A DNA stretch of 64,000 nt, from NCBI RefSeq assembly GCF_016587415.1, contig NZ_BNJI01000003.1, positions 744,001 to 808,000 on the forward strand, given 5' to 3'. The translations under genes were made by a program, and so were the position numbers. The notes under the pieces are model-generated. The model was not told the DNA's origin. It saw nothing but the letters and a program-made list of their open reading frames with translations, and did no database searches. Origin of the DNA: Ktedonobacter sp. SOSP1-85 (lineage in GTDB: Bacteria > Chloroflexota > Ktedonobacteria > Ktedonobacterales > Ktedonobacteraceae). This document shows, one piece after another, positions 1 through 8,738 of this stretch (its first letter is position 1; every line of letters begins with the position of its first letter).

Positions 1-180
1 AGCATCGAGGAGAAGTATCTGATCTCTGAGCGTGAGTATGCCGCGCATGGCGGCTCCTTCCCTTTGATCATCAAACATGTGGGCATTGTCGGCACCATCA
101 CCGTCTCCGGGCTGCCCCAGGCCGAGGATCACGAGCTGGTGACCAGCACCATCCGCAGTTTCCTCTCGACGCGCGCCTGA
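1..180 (+). CDS. UPF0303 / heme-degrading-domain protein, C-terminal part
   Basis: The reading frame is open from base 1 to the TGA at 178-180 and gives 59 residues. The fragment carries AAHGGSFPL and VGTITVSGLP followed by an EDH...LV...IRSFL tail, which I recognise as the C-terminus of the UPF0303/HbpS-like heme-degrading-domain family (usually about 160 residues). The N-terminal two thirds lie outside the window. Members are small soluble cytoplasmic proteins proposed to bind heme or corrinoid; the substrate cannot be told here. Family assignment is from memory of the motif, not a search. Confidence 0.75.
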   Translation, partial: SIEEKYLISEREYAAHGGSFPLIIKHVGIVGTITVSGLPQAEDHELVTSTIRSFLSTRA

Positions 181-233
181 TCTGAATGGGTTATCAACAG
201 CGTAGATTGTCCCACTAGAATTGTGATTTTGTA

Positions 234-1379
234 ATGAATAATGTAACTACCACTGATCTCCAGGATTGGACTCGCCACTGGCAAGCAGCAGGCCAATCCT
301 GGCGCTACGCGCCTGAAATAGATCCGGCGCGCCAGTCTTATCTCCTGGCACGCCTCGCTATCGAACCCGACATTGCACAGGGCAGCTACCCCTTCGCCAA
401 TATCACACTGCAACGTGCCGACATCGAATGGCTCCTGGCATATCATCAGGCTGAGCACAGCAGACTCGACCTGCGCGGAGCAGACCTCCGCAATGCCGAT
501 CTGCACAACCTACCTCTCTCTGGCGTCCTGCTCGGTCTCGCCTGGTCCGACTGGCTCCCAGCTAATGACAAACAGCGCGAGATGGCTCGCGTTCACCTGG
601 AGGAGGCAAATCTCTCTGAAGCCCTGCTTGAGCACGCCGCCTGCAATGGGGCCTATCTGCAAGGCGCTAATCTCAAGCAGGCCTTGCTCAACGCCATTGA
701 GCTAGGTGGCGCCATCTTAGAGCAGGCCCAGCTGCAGCAAAGCCAGCTTCGCCAGGCTAATCTGATTGGCGCCCATATGAATGGGGCCAGCCTGGCTGAC
801 GCCGACCTGACGCAGGCCTACCTGGTAGGCGCTCACCTGCGCCAGGCCGATATCAGCCACGCCATCCTCGATGGAGCGGACCTGAGTTATGTGCATATGG
901 AGCATGCAGACCTGAGCCATGTTCAGGCCATCGAGACCAACTTTGGCGGGGCCTATATGCACTGCTCCGACCTCCATCGCACTACTCTGACAGCCAGCGA
1001 TATGGGTGGAGTTAGCCTGGTTGGCGCCAATCTCAGCGGCGCGCACCTGGAATGCGTCTCTCTGAGCGGGCGCTATGTGGCACACCTGGAGGGGGCAGAC
1101 CTCAAACGCACCCATCTCGAAGGCGCAAACCTCCAAGGAGTACATTGTGAGGCCGCCGACCTGCGCGGGGCTCATCTAGAGCTAGCCAACCTTCAGGGGA
1201 CGTATTTTGCTGGCGCCAACCTCTGCGAGGCACATCTTGAGGGCGCGCTAATGCATATGACTCACTTCGGACCAGCCACACTCGATGAAGATGACCTGGC
1301 TCGCCTCCTACCCTGGCTCTCTGATTTCCCCCAGGATCTCCCTCCGGCCATCCTACGCAACACACTTCTGGAGCTATAA
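234..1379 (+). CDS. pentapeptide-repeat protein
   Basis: 381-residue protein. Residues 1 to about 75 form a non-repeat N-terminal region with WRYAPEIDPARQ and a YPFANITLQRADIEWLL segment. From about residue 79 to 355 nearly every fifth position follows the A(D/N)LXX pattern (LRGADLRNADL, AYLQGANLKQA, LVGANLSGAHL, ANLQGVH), predicting a long right-handed quadrilateral beta-helix. No signal peptide or membrane segment is seen, so it is probably cytoplasmic. Some pentapeptide proteins mimic DNA and protect gyrase, but most have no known role and none is claimed here. The start has only a weak ribosome site; no better in-frame ATG gives the N-terminal region. The stop overlaps a strong hairpin. 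Confidence 0.85.
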   Translation: MNNVTTTDLQDWTRHWQAAGQSWRYAPEIDPARQSYLLARLAIEPDIAQGSYPFANITLQRADIEWLLAYHQAEHSRLDLRGADLRNADLHNLPLSGVLLGLAWSDWLPANDKQREMARVHLEEANLSEALLEHAACNGAYLQGANLKQALLNAIELGGAILEQAQLQQSQLRQANLIGAHMNGASLADADLTQAYLVGAHLRQADISHAILDGADLSYVHMEHADLSHVQAIETNFGGAYMHCSDLHRTTLTASDMGGVSLVGANLSGAHLECVSLSGRYVAHLEGADLKRTHLEGANLQGVHCEAADLRGAHLELANLQGTYFAGANLCEAHLEGALMHMTHFGPATLDEDDLARLLPWLSDFPQDLPPAILRNTLLEL

Positions 1380-1444
1380 AGAATATAGGTAGTGGCAGCC
1401 CTGGCTCACGCAATGAGCCAGGGCTGCCACTACCTATATTCTTT
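1378..1444. terminator. 31-bp perfect hairpin after the pentapeptide gene
   Basis: Arms 1378-1408 and 1414-1444 are exact reverse complements of 31 bases with a 5-base loop. The left arm begins inside the TAA stop codon of the preceding gene. The distal arm ends in CTTT and is followed by a T-rich stretch (GACTTTTTCCTC), so intrinsic termination on the plus strand is plausible. It is the first member of a recurrent set of long perfect hairpins in this window. Confidence 0.7.
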
Positions 1445-1473
1445 CATTGACTTTTTCCTCTTTAGTGGGTACA

Positions 1474-1492
1474 ATAGGTCACAGAGACCTAT
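1474..1492. promoter_or_regulatory. inverted repeat upstream of padR, candidate operator
   Basis: ATAGGTC-ACAGA-GACCTAT is a perfect 7-bp inverted repeat with a 5-base spacer, about 70 bases upstream of the PadR start. PadR regulators commonly autoregulate and control an adjacent exporter gene through dyad operators, so this is a reasonable binding site. That is inference; no footprint or conservation can be seen here. Confidence 0.4.
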
Positions 1493-1558
1493 CTTTATGA
1501 TGGGTTACATAGACAGATCTCTAAACAAAATCCTGAAAATTGGGGAAAGGGCTGTGAT

Positions 1559-2158
1559 ATGTACGAATTGCTCATTCTGGCCCATCTGCTCTATCAGCCC
1601 GCGCATGGCTACCTGATCGCCAAAATTATTAACGACATGATTGGTCCCTATGCCAAGTTCAGCAATGGGCGCCTCTATCCTCTTCTGGCCAGGCTGGAAG
1701 AAAATGGCTTGCTTGTAGCAGAAGAGCCAGAAAATGAGCATAGTAACCGCCCTTATCGCTCCTACCGAATCACGGATAAAGGACGGGAGCGCTTTCGCCT
1801 CTTAATGCTGGACACAACCTCTAATCCTGGCGAGTACCAGAAGGTTTTTCAGCAAAAGATGCCATTTCTCTCGTTCCTGGCTCCCTCAGAACGCCTCTAC
1901 CTGATCGATCACTATCTCAATTACTGCCAGGCGCACATCTTGCATCTGCAGAATGAGCGTGAAGATCTGCACCAGCATAGCTCTGGTGATGCGAGCTATG
2001 GCTGGAGCCAGCCCTTGCGTGACGATATCTTCGAAGGCGTTGATCATCTCATTGCGCACTGGCAACTTGAGTATACCTGGGCACAACACCTGCGCGAACG
2101 AGAACTGGCCCGCACGCACGATGCAACCAACCTACCAGAGCAGACAACGCGCTCATAA
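1559..2158 (+). CDS. PadR-family transcriptional regulator
   Basis: 199 residues. The N-terminus (ELLILAHLLYQPAHGYLIAKII...GRLYPLLARLEENGLLV, then RSYRITDKGRERF) is a textbook PadR winged helix: HGY element, recognition helix with GRLYPLL, and wing with a TDKG turn. The C-terminal ~90 residues form the helical dimerisation/ligand domain of the PadR_C type (MPFLSFLAP...LIDHYLNYCQAHI). A GAAAGG ribosome site lies just upstream of the ATG. It is followed 75 bases later by a drug-type MFS exporter in the same direction, the usual PadR target, so it most likely represses that gene until an inducer binds. Confidence 0.88.
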   Translation: MYELLILAHLLYQPAHGYLIAKIINDMIGPYAKFSNGRLYPLLARLEENGLLVAEEPENEHSNRPYRSYRITDKGRERFRLLMLDTTSNPGEYQKVFQQKMPFLSFLAPSERLYLIDHYLNYCQAHILHLQNEREDLHQHSSGDASYGWSQPLRDDIFEGVDHLIAHWQLEYTWAQHLRERELARTHDATNLPEQTTRS

Positions 2159-2233
2159 CCCGGTAATCGCTATAGATACATGCCATAATACCCAAAAAAA
2201 GACTTTGACCAATTTTGTTAAGGAGTAACATTT

Positions 2234-3985
2234 ATGTCAGCGGCAGAGAATTCCTCAAGCCCAAATGCGACACCTGGGCGGTGGGAACAATCAACATTCA
2301 CGCTGCGCAATGGCAAGGTAGCCAATCCCTGGCTCGCCTTGACAGCGCTCATGTTTGGCTTTTTTATGTCCCTTCTGGACGTAACCATCGTCAATATCGC
2401 GCTCTCGGACATTGTGACCAAGCTCAATACCGACCTGACGACGGCGACCTGGGTGCTGAACGCCTATAGCCTGGTGTTTGCCGTGCTGCTGGTCAGTATT
2501 GGTCGCTTCGCCGATCAGTTTGGGCGTAAATTGACCTTTATGATCGGTATGGTGGTCTTCAGTCTGGGTTCGCTACTCTGCGCGATTGCGCCCTCGATCG
2601 AGGTGCTTATCGCGGCACGCGCCTTCCAGGCCATCGGCGCGGCGGCCCTCAATCCAATTAGCCTGGCAATTATTATCTCCATCTTCCCGCCCCAGAAGCG
2701 TGGTGCAGCTATTGGTGTATGGGGTGCCTCGTCGGGTATCGCCTCAGCCATCGGCCCGGTCCTAGGCGGCTTCCTGGTACAGAACTTTGATTGGCGCGCC
2801 ATCTTCTATGTCAATCTTCCGTTCTGTATTATCGGCCTGATCATGGTCGCGCTCTTCGTACCTGAGACGCGCCAGCCAAGTGCGAGCAAGGGCATCGATC
2901 TCCCCGGTCTGCTGACCCTGAGCATCTCCATGTTCTGCCTGGTCCTGGCGATTATGCAGGGCAACACCTGGGGTTGGAACTCGCCCACGATTCTGGGCCT
3001 CTTCGCCGCAATGATCGTCTGCCTGGCCCTCTTCGTCTTCATTGAGGCAAGGCAGAAGGACCCGATTGTCGACTTCAGCCTCTTCAAGATTCGCAGCTTT
3101 ACCGCCTCGAACATTTCGATGTTCCTCTTCGGTATCGCCATCCAGGGCGCATTCCTGATGACCGTGCTCTACTACATCAACGCCCAGGGCTATGATCAGC
3201 TCAATGCGGCCTATGCCATCCTGCCCATTCCTCTGACCGCCTTTGTCGTCTCGGCGCTCTCAGGCGCCTTCAGTCGCTTCCTCAATCCCCGTATCATGGG
3301 TACAATAGGCCTGGCGGTACTGGCAATCGGCTTTACGCTTACCTTCTTCACCAGTGTGGATACCTCCTACCCTGATATGGCCTGGCGCCTGGCGATCCTG
3401 GGCATAGGCATGGGCCTCTGCTTTCAGAATTTCCCCGCCTTCGCTCTCTCAGATCTTCCACGCGCCAAGCTAGGTGTGGGCAGTGGTATCTTCAATACCT
3501 TCCGCCAGATCGGCTTCGCGCTGGGTATCGCCATCCTGATCGCCGTCTTCACTAATCAGATCACATCCAACATTAACCAGGCGCAACAGAACTCCATTCA
3601 GATTGTGAACCAGGATAACAAGCTCCCTCCACAGTTGCGCGACGGTATCGTCACAGGTCTGAAGAAGAGCACCGCCAGCAGTACCGCCTCTGGCGAGGCT
3701 GCGGCCTCCTCGCCGGCTAATCAAAACTCATTCGACCTGACAAAGCTGGCCGACCAGATTCCCGGTCCCGCAGGCCAGGCCCTCAAGCCTGAACTGAAGT
3801 CGCTCAACGACAGCATTGCCCGCGAGTTCAAGGCAGGCGCGATCGATACCTTCCGCCTGACCTGGCTCATCTCCGCCATCTTTGCCGCCATCGGAACCAT
3901 CGTCTCGCTCCTGACCGCCATCGAGCGCCGTAAACCCTCCGAGGTCACCGACGGCGAGCCACCCGTCGTCATGGCCGCCCACTAA
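2234..3985 (+). CDS. MFS multidrug exporter, DHA2 (EmrB/QacA) family, 14 TM
   Basis: 583 residues. After a 30-residue polar N-terminus the first helix carries LMFGFFMSLLDVTIVNIAL, the DHA2 motif D1, followed by the A-loop GRFADQFGRKLTFMIG and motif C in helix 5 (GASSGIASAIGPVLGGFL). Hydrophobic segments are consistent with 14 helices. An unusually long Ala/Ser/Gln-rich hydrophilic loop (roughly residues 440-535) precedes the last helix. The family uses the proton gradient to expel lipophilic or cationic compounds across the cytoplasmic membrane. AAGGAG sits at a good distance from the ATG. It probably forms an operon or regulatory pair with the upstream PadR gene. The substrate is unknown. 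Confidence 0.9.
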   Translation: MSAAENSSSPNATPGRWEQSTFTLRNGKVANPWLALTALMFGFFMSLLDVTIVNIALSDIVTKLNTDLTTATWVLNAYSLVFAVLLVSIGRFADQFGRKLTFMIGMVVFSLGSLLCAIAPSIEVLIAARAFQAIGAAALNPISLAIIISIFPPQKRGAAIGVWGASSGIASAIGPVLGGFLVQNFDWRAIFYVNLPFCIIGLIMVALFVPETRQPSASKGIDLPGLLTLSISMFCLVLAIMQGNTWGWNSPTILGLFAAMIVCLALFVFIEARQKDPIVDFSLFKIRSFTASNISMFLFGIAIQGAFLMTVLYYINAQGYDQLNAAYAILPIPLTAFVVSALSGAFSRFLNPRIMGTIGLAVLAIGFTLTFFTSVDTSYPDMAWRLAILGIGMGLCFQNFPAFALSDLPRAKLGVGSGIFNTFRQIGFALGIAILIAVFTNQITSNINQAQQNSIQIVNQDNKLPPQLRDGIVTGLKKSTASSTASGEAAASSPANQNSFDLTKLADQIPGPAGQALKPELKSLNDSIAREFKAGAIDTFRLTWLISAIFAAIGTIVSLLTAIERRKPSEVTDGEPPVVMAAH

Positions 3986-4013
3986 CCCTAAAGCTTTGTA
4001 GAGGCCATGGTCG

Positions 4014-4063
4014 AGTAGCCGCGTACGCCAGTAGCGGGCCCGCTACTGGCGTACGCGGCTACT
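4014..4063. repeat. 50-bp perfect palindrome, repeat family A; bidirectional terminator candidate
   Basis: Bases 4014-4038 are the exact reverse complement of 4039-4063 with no loop. The outer 15 bases are AGTAGCCGCGTACGC. It lies between the convergent MFS and WYL-regulator genes, and the TAG stop of the WYL gene (4059-4061) is inside the right arm. The identical 25-base arm recurs at 24495-24545, and the 15-mer alone at 12590-12604 and 44890-44904, so this is a dispersed element as well as a likely shared terminator. Confidence 0.8.
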
Positions 4064-5015
4064 TGTGTTGTTCCACGTAGCTTCTTGCCAGCTCATAGAT
4101 CTGTTCGCGCAGCTCCAGTGGCTCCAGGATCTCCACGCGTGGACCGAAGCTGAGCACATAACCACAGGCATCCTCGCGCATCTCAAAATGCAGCAGCAAT
4201 TCCAGGCATCCCTGCTCATCGGCCTCGCCCGTCTGCTCAATCTTCATGGCCCGGCTGGCATGATACAGCCCGTGGACTAACTCCTCTGGCACACGCACAC
4301 GCACAGTATAGCGCGGCAGATTAGCTTTAAAGGAGCGCATTGATTGTCGCCAGTAGCTCGCCAGGTCGAAATCAATGGGGCGCTGGCATGGCTCCTCCAG
4401 CAGCTCGGCACGGGCGATACGTGAGACACGATAGCTACGCAACTGCTCATCAACGGCGGCGATGAGGTACCAGATATTCCCCTTGGCGACCAGCCCCAGC
4501 GGATCAAGCACACGCTCAACTACCTCTTCATTGCGCAGATAACCAATACGCAGCCGCCGCTCCTGCCAGACTGCAGCCTGCACGACCGCGAGATGCGGCA
4601 GGCTCTCGCCCTCGCTCGTATTCCACCCGGCGGTATCCACATAAATGCGCTGGCGCGCATACTCCGCATCACGCCTCTGCGCGGAGGGTACGGCCGCCAG
4701 CAGCTTGATCAAAGCCGCCTCCGAGGCCTTCCGCAACCCCAGATCATTTAACAGACGGTCAGGCTTAATAAAGAAGAGTGCCTGGATCTCGGCCTCGTTC
4801 AAGCCCGTCAGATTAGTGCGATACTCCTCCAGCAGCCCCCAGCCACCTCCATTGCCGCGCTCCGCCACCACGGGAATACCCGCCACACCCAGCGCCTCCA
4901 TATCGCGATGAATCGTCCGCTCCGAAACCTCCAGGCGCCGCGCCAGCTCCCGCGAGGTCAAACGGCTGTGCACCTGCAAGAGCAACAAAATAGAAAGCAA
5001 GCGATCAGCACGCAT
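4059..5015 (-). CDS. HTH/WYL-domain transcriptional regulator (YafY-like)
   Basis: 318 residues. Residues 1-55 form a DeoR-type winged helix (RLLSILLLLQVHSRLTSRELARRLEVSERTIHRDMEAL). The middle holds a WYL domain (RLRIGYLRNEEVVERVLDPLG..., IWYLIAAVDEQLRSYRVSRI), followed by a C-terminal WCX-like extension ending LREQIYELARSYVEQ. The family usually binds nucleic acid or small ligands and regulates neighbouring or DNA-damage-linked genes. It is divergent from the UvrA gene across a 392-base gap, so it might regulate it; that is inference. Its 3' end lies inside the 4014-4063 palindrome. Confidence 0.87.
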   Translation of the reverse strand: MRADRLLSILLLLQVHSRLTSRELARRLEVSERTIHRDMEALGVAGIPVVAERGNGGGWGLLEEYRTNLTGLNEAEIQALFFIKPDRLLNDLGLRKASEAALIKLLAAVPSAQRRDAEYARQRIYVDTAGWNTSEGESLPHLAVVQAAVWQERRLRIGYLRNEEVVERVLDPLGLVAKGNIWYLIAAVDEQLRSYRVSRIARAELLEEPCQRPIDFDLASYWRQSMRSFKANLPRYTVRVRVPEELVHGLYHASRAMKIEQTGEADEQGCLELLLHFEMREDACGYVLSFGPRVEILEPLELREQIYELARSYVEQHK

Positions 5016-5407
5016 AGCTTCTCATCCCTCCTTCCCATACATTCATATTCTTGCTCTCTATTGTACCAGAGAAATATGCCAGCCTATGTCTTATTTGAGA
5101 TCATAAACATTCTGGCGCCCCTATAGATATAAGACGCACCCTTCAGAATCACTACTTTTTTCTCTTGCATGAGCATGGGGAGCAAGCAACCGTCCCTTCA
5201 CTTCATATGTATCTCTGGCCACATTGCCCCCTTCCTGACAGAAGATGTCAGGTTACCCCTTATATACTTCTCACTGTTGCTGTGGTTCTCACAACCATGC
5301 GCTTCCCCTAATCCTACGCTATCATCTTACGCTTAGCTATACACCTGACAATATAGACCCTGGGGACGCGTTGTCTCCGCCAGGACACTAAGGAGGTAGC
5401 CCGACAT
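5016..5407. promoter_or_regulatory. divergent intergenic region with 7-bp dyad
   Basis: This 392-base gap separates the WYL regulator (minus) and the UvrA gene (plus). No credible gene is present. It contains CCTGACA-GAAGA-TGTCAGG, a perfect 7-bp inverted repeat at 5234-5252 suited to a dimeric regulator, and an AGGAGGT ribosome site at 5391-5397 for uvrA. No convincing -35/-10 pair stands out by eye. Confidence 0.4.
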
Positions 5408-8400
5408 ATGCACGACGTTCAACAATTAGATACTGATATGAAGTTGGAAGGTATGCCCAGAGACAAAGATTCAAGACAATATAAAGAACAGGCTGGAGGA
5501 GTACAGCTCCACCCCCATATCGAGATGCTTATGGGTTTGAATCCCGATCTCAAGGGAGAGGCCAGTCAGAAACGCCAGGCTTATGTGGAGGAGAGCCTGG
5601 AGGTACATGTTGAACCGGAGCAGATCTTCGTACGGGGTGCGCAACAGCACAATCTCAAGAACATTGATGTGGCAATTCCGCGCAACAAGTTCGTCGTGCT
5701 GACAGGTGTAAGCGGGAGCGGTAAGTCTTCGCTGGCCTTCGATACTATTTACGCCGAGGGGCAGCGCCGCTATGTGGAGAGCCTTTCGCCCTTTGTACGC
5801 CACTACCTGGATAAGGTCGAGAAGCCGAAAGTCGACTTCATCTATGGTCTCAGTCCAGCCGTGGCTATCGAACAGAAGACCGTGAGCAAGAATCCACGCT
5901 CAAACGTTGGAACCATTACCGAGGTCATTAACTACCTGCGCCTACTCTACTCACGCATCGGCATCGCACACTGTACGAAGTGCGGCACGGTCATACAGAG
6001 GTCACACCTGCCCAATGAGATCGCGCGCCGCATCGCCGCGCTCCCAGCTGGGACACCCTTTCGCCTGCTCGCTCCTCTAGGCCAGGACAGCCACAACATC
6101 CTCATTCAGCAAGCCATACGTGATGGCTATACACACGCCCGCGTCGATGGCGCACCCGAGGTCGCGCTCGTCGATATCCGTCTTGGGGAGCATGAGTCAC
6201 ATACCATCGAGCTGCTGATCATACGCGAGAGCGTTCCCGCTTCCCGGGATAATGCCTGGCATGAGCGTTTGCTGGCAACCGTCAAGCGCGCGATGCAACT
6301 GGGTGGAGGTTCGCTGGTCGTTGACCTCTATCATGGCAATGAGGCGATCTTGAGCGAGCAGCGGCGCTGTGGTCACTGCGGCACATCCTTCCCCGAACTG
6401 CTCTCCTCGCACTTTAGCCCTAACTCGCCCTTTGGCATGTGCCAGGCCTGCAATGGCCTGGGGACAAGCCTGGAGGTTGATCCCACCTTGCTGATTGAAG
6501 ACCCCAATCTCTCGTTGCTGGATGGTGCGCTGCGCTGGTTCGGCAACGTGCGCAAGAAGGGTGTTAACTATACGACCTCCGCCTTGATGTCGCTAGCGGA
6601 GCACTATCAGATCGATCTAGAGCTTCCCTGGCGAGAGCTGCCTCAGCACTTTCGCGATGTGCTCATCTATGGATCGGGCGATGAGGAGATCGAGTTCAAT
6701 CTCTCCTTCTCGCAGGCTAATAACAATGGAAGCTGGACCCATAACCGCGTTGAGAGTTATCCCGGCATCATTGAGGAACTCAATCGCCGCTTCCATCAGA
6801 CCAGCTCGGAAAACATGAAGAACTGGTATACCAGCTATATGAGCCAGCAGGCCTGCCCAGCCTGCCAGGGAACACGCCTCTCACCCGAAGTGCGAAACGT
6901 CACCCTCGCCGGGCGCAACATCAGCGAGATCGGCGAGATGACCATCGACCAACTGCTCTCCTGGCTCAACGAACTCTATGAGACCCTCGACGAAGAGCCG
7001 CTACTGATCGCGAGCGAGATCCTTAAGGAGACGCGCCAGCGTATTCAGTTTATGCTCAACGTAGGCCTGCACTACCTGACCCTCAACCGATCCGCGCCCA
7101 CGCTCTCCGGCGGCGAGGGACAACGTATTCGCCTGGCGAGCCAATTGAGCTGTGGCCTGGTCGGCGTCCTCTATGTTCTGGATGAGCCATCCATCGGACT
7201 CCACGCCCGCGACCAGCACACCCTGCTCAACACCCTGCTCCAGCTACGCGACATGGGCAACACCGTCCTGGTTGTCGAACACGACGAGGAGACCATGCGT
7301 AGCGCGGACTGGCTGATCGACATGGGTCCCGGCGCCGGTATCCTGGGCGGCGAGGTCGTGGTAGCCGATATTCCTGAACGCGTCGCCGCTCACGAGACCT
7401 CGCTCACCGGGCACTACCTGAGCAACCGGCTACGTATCACCTCGCCTCGTGGAAAGAACAGGCGCGCTCCCGCACAGGGCTGGCTTATGATCAAGAACAC
7501 CACTTTGCATAACCTGAAGCACGTGGATGGACGTTTTCCGCTTGGCCTGCTGACCTGTGTGACAGGTGTGAGCGGCAGTGGCAAGAGTAGCCTGGTCAAT
7601 GGCACGATCTATCCTGCGCTGATGCAGGCGCTACACAATACACAGGAGCCTGCGGGGCCGTTTGACACACTGGAGGGCATCGAGCGCCTGAACAAGGTCA
7701 TCAACATTACGCAGGAGCCTATCGGGCGCACGCCGCGCTCTAATCCCGCCACCTATGTTGGCATCTTCGACGATATTCGCGCCCTCTTCGCCAGGACCGA
7801 GTTGGCGCGAGAACGCGGCTACAAGGCCGACCGCTTCAGCTTCAATGTCGAGGGTGGGCGTTGCGAGAGCTGCAAGGGTCATGGACAGCATGTGGTGGAG
7901 ATGCACTTCCTGGCCGATGTCTGGGTGCCCTGCCAAGAGTGCAATGGAAAACGCTTCAACAGCGAGACGCTGGCGGTGAGTTACCAGGGCAAGAACATTC
8001 ACGAGGTCCTTAACCTGGACGTTCGGGAGGCACTGGCCTTCTTCGCCAATGTTCCCAAGATCGCGCGTGTACTCCAGACGCTGCACGATGTGGGCCTGGA
8101 CTACATCAAACTGGGCCAGAGCGCCACGACCTTCAGTGGCGGCGAGGCCCAGCGCATCAAACTCGCCAAAGAGCTCAGCCGCGTCTCCACTGGGCGCACA
8201 CTCTATATCCTGGACGAGCCCACCACTGGCCTGCACTTCGCCGATGTACAGCGCCTGCTCGATGTACTGCATCGCCTGGTCGAGCTCGGTAACACCATCA
8301 TCGTCATTGAGCACAACATCGGTATCATCAGGAATGCCGACTGGCTCATCGACATGGGTCCCGAAGGTGGTCACAACGGCGGCTACATCATCGCCGAAGG

Positions 8401-8455
8401 CACCCCCGAACAGGTCGCCCAGGTAACAGCAAGCCACACTGGACACTTCCTGTAA
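5408..8455 (+). CDS. uvrA: excinuclease ABC subunit A (UvrA) homologue
   Basis: 1015 residues, about 75 longer than classical UvrA (about 940), the excess being an N-terminal extension. Two ABC ATPase halves are visible: Walker A GVSGSGKSS near residues 99 and 719, and signatures LSGGEGQRIRLA and FSGGEAQRIKLA with LDEPSIGLH and LDEPTTGLH. Zinc modules (CGHC...CQAC and CESC...CQEC) and the UvrB-binding region between them are present, so it is not the shortened UvrA2 type. UvrA dimers scan DNA for bulky lesions and load UvrB. No uvrB or uvrC lies nearby, so this may be the sole uvrA or a paralogue; the window cannot decide. Confidence 0.88.
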   Translation: MHDVQQLDTDMKLEGMPRDKDSRQYKEQAGGVQLHPHIEMLMGLNPDLKGEASQKRQAYVEESLEVHVEPEQIFVRGAQQHNLKNIDVAIPRNKFVVLTGVSGSGKSSLAFDTIYAEGQRRYVESLSPFVRHYLDKVEKPKVDFIYGLSPAVAIEQKTVSKNPRSNVGTITEVINYLRLLYSRIGIAHCTKCGTVIQRSHLPNEIARRIAALPAGTPFRLLAPLGQDSHNILIQQAIRDGYTHARVDGAPEVALVDIRLGEHESHTIELLIIRESVPASRDNAWHERLLATVKRAMQLGGGSLVVDLYHGNEAILSEQRRCGHCGTSFPELLSSHFSPNSPFGMCQACNGLGTSLEVDPTLLIEDPNLSLLDGALRWFGNVRKKGVNYTTSALMSLAEHYQIDLELPWRELPQHFRDVLIYGSGDEEIEFNLSFSQANNNGSWTHNRVESYPGIIEELNRRFHQTSSENMKNWYTSYMSQQACPACQGTRLSPEVRNVTLAGRNISEIGEMTIDQLLSWLNELYETLDEEPLLIASEILKETRQRIQFMLNVGLHYLTLNRSAPTLSGGEGQRIRLASQLSCGLVGVLYVLDEPSIGLHARDQHTLLNTLLQLRDMGNTVLVVEHDEETMRSADWLIDMGPGAGILGGEVVVADIPERVAAHETSLTGHYLSNRLRITSPRGKNRRAPAQGWLMIKNTTLHNLKHVDGRFPLGLLTCVTGVSGSGKSSLVNGTIYPALMQALHNTQEPAGPFDTLEGIERLNKVINITQEPIGRTPRSNPATYVGIFDDIRALFARTELARERGYKADRFSFNVEGGRCESCKGHGQHVVEMHFLADVWVPCQECNGKRFNSETLAVSYQGKNIHEVLNLDVREALAFFANVPKIARVLQTLHDVGLDYIKLGQSATTFSGGEAQRIKLAKELSRVSTGRTLYILDEPTTGLHFADVQRLLDVLHRLVELGNTIIVIEHNIGIIRNADWLIDMGPEGGHNGGYIIAEGTPEQVAQVTASHTGHFL

Positions 8456-8476
8456 TAATCACGGGGCATAAATACA

Positions 8477-8513
8477 ATGGCCAAAAGAACAGGCTCTCCT
8501 GTTCTTTCAGCCA
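8477..8513. terminator. hairpin downstream of uvrA
   Basis: AAAGAACAGG (8484-8493) and CCTGTTCTTT (8498-8507) pair perfectly around a CTCT loop, and the stem extends with two mismatches to ATGGC/GCCAT at 8477-8513. It starts about 20 bases after the uvrA stop codon. Probable terminator. Confidence 0.55.
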
Positions 8514-8585
8514 TGGCAATGTATATGCAAAACGCGATATAATGTCACCAGTTGATCGCGTTCTTCGTGAAGAAGGTGGACGTTT

Positions 8586-8645
8586 AGGGTAGGTGTGAGG
8601 TCGAGGGGGTCGCTAGCGCTGGCCCCTCGACCTCACACCTACCCT
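8586..8645. repeat. 23-bp perfect inverted repeat between uvrA and sodA
   Basis: Arms 8586-8608 and 8623-8645 are exact reverse complements; the 14-base loop holds CTAGCGCT. It lies upstream of sodA rather than directly after a stop codon, so it may be a second terminator, a transcript 5' structure or a mobile palindrome. Confidence 0.65.
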
Positions 8646-8738
8646 GACTCGACATGCACTTTCGCTTCGCGAAGAAGTGTTGATAAGCTGTGTTTCCGTT
8701 TAAAAAGACACATGGATAGAGAACAAAGGAGTAATGTT

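Noticed and set aside
717..1175. minus-strand frame inside the pentapeptide gene
   Set aside because: Repeats in the sense gene create repeats in the antisense; no independent support.
7631..8446. 271-codon minus-strand frame inside uvrA
   Set aside because: Mirror of uvrA in the complementary frame; no ribosome site and no recognisable domain.
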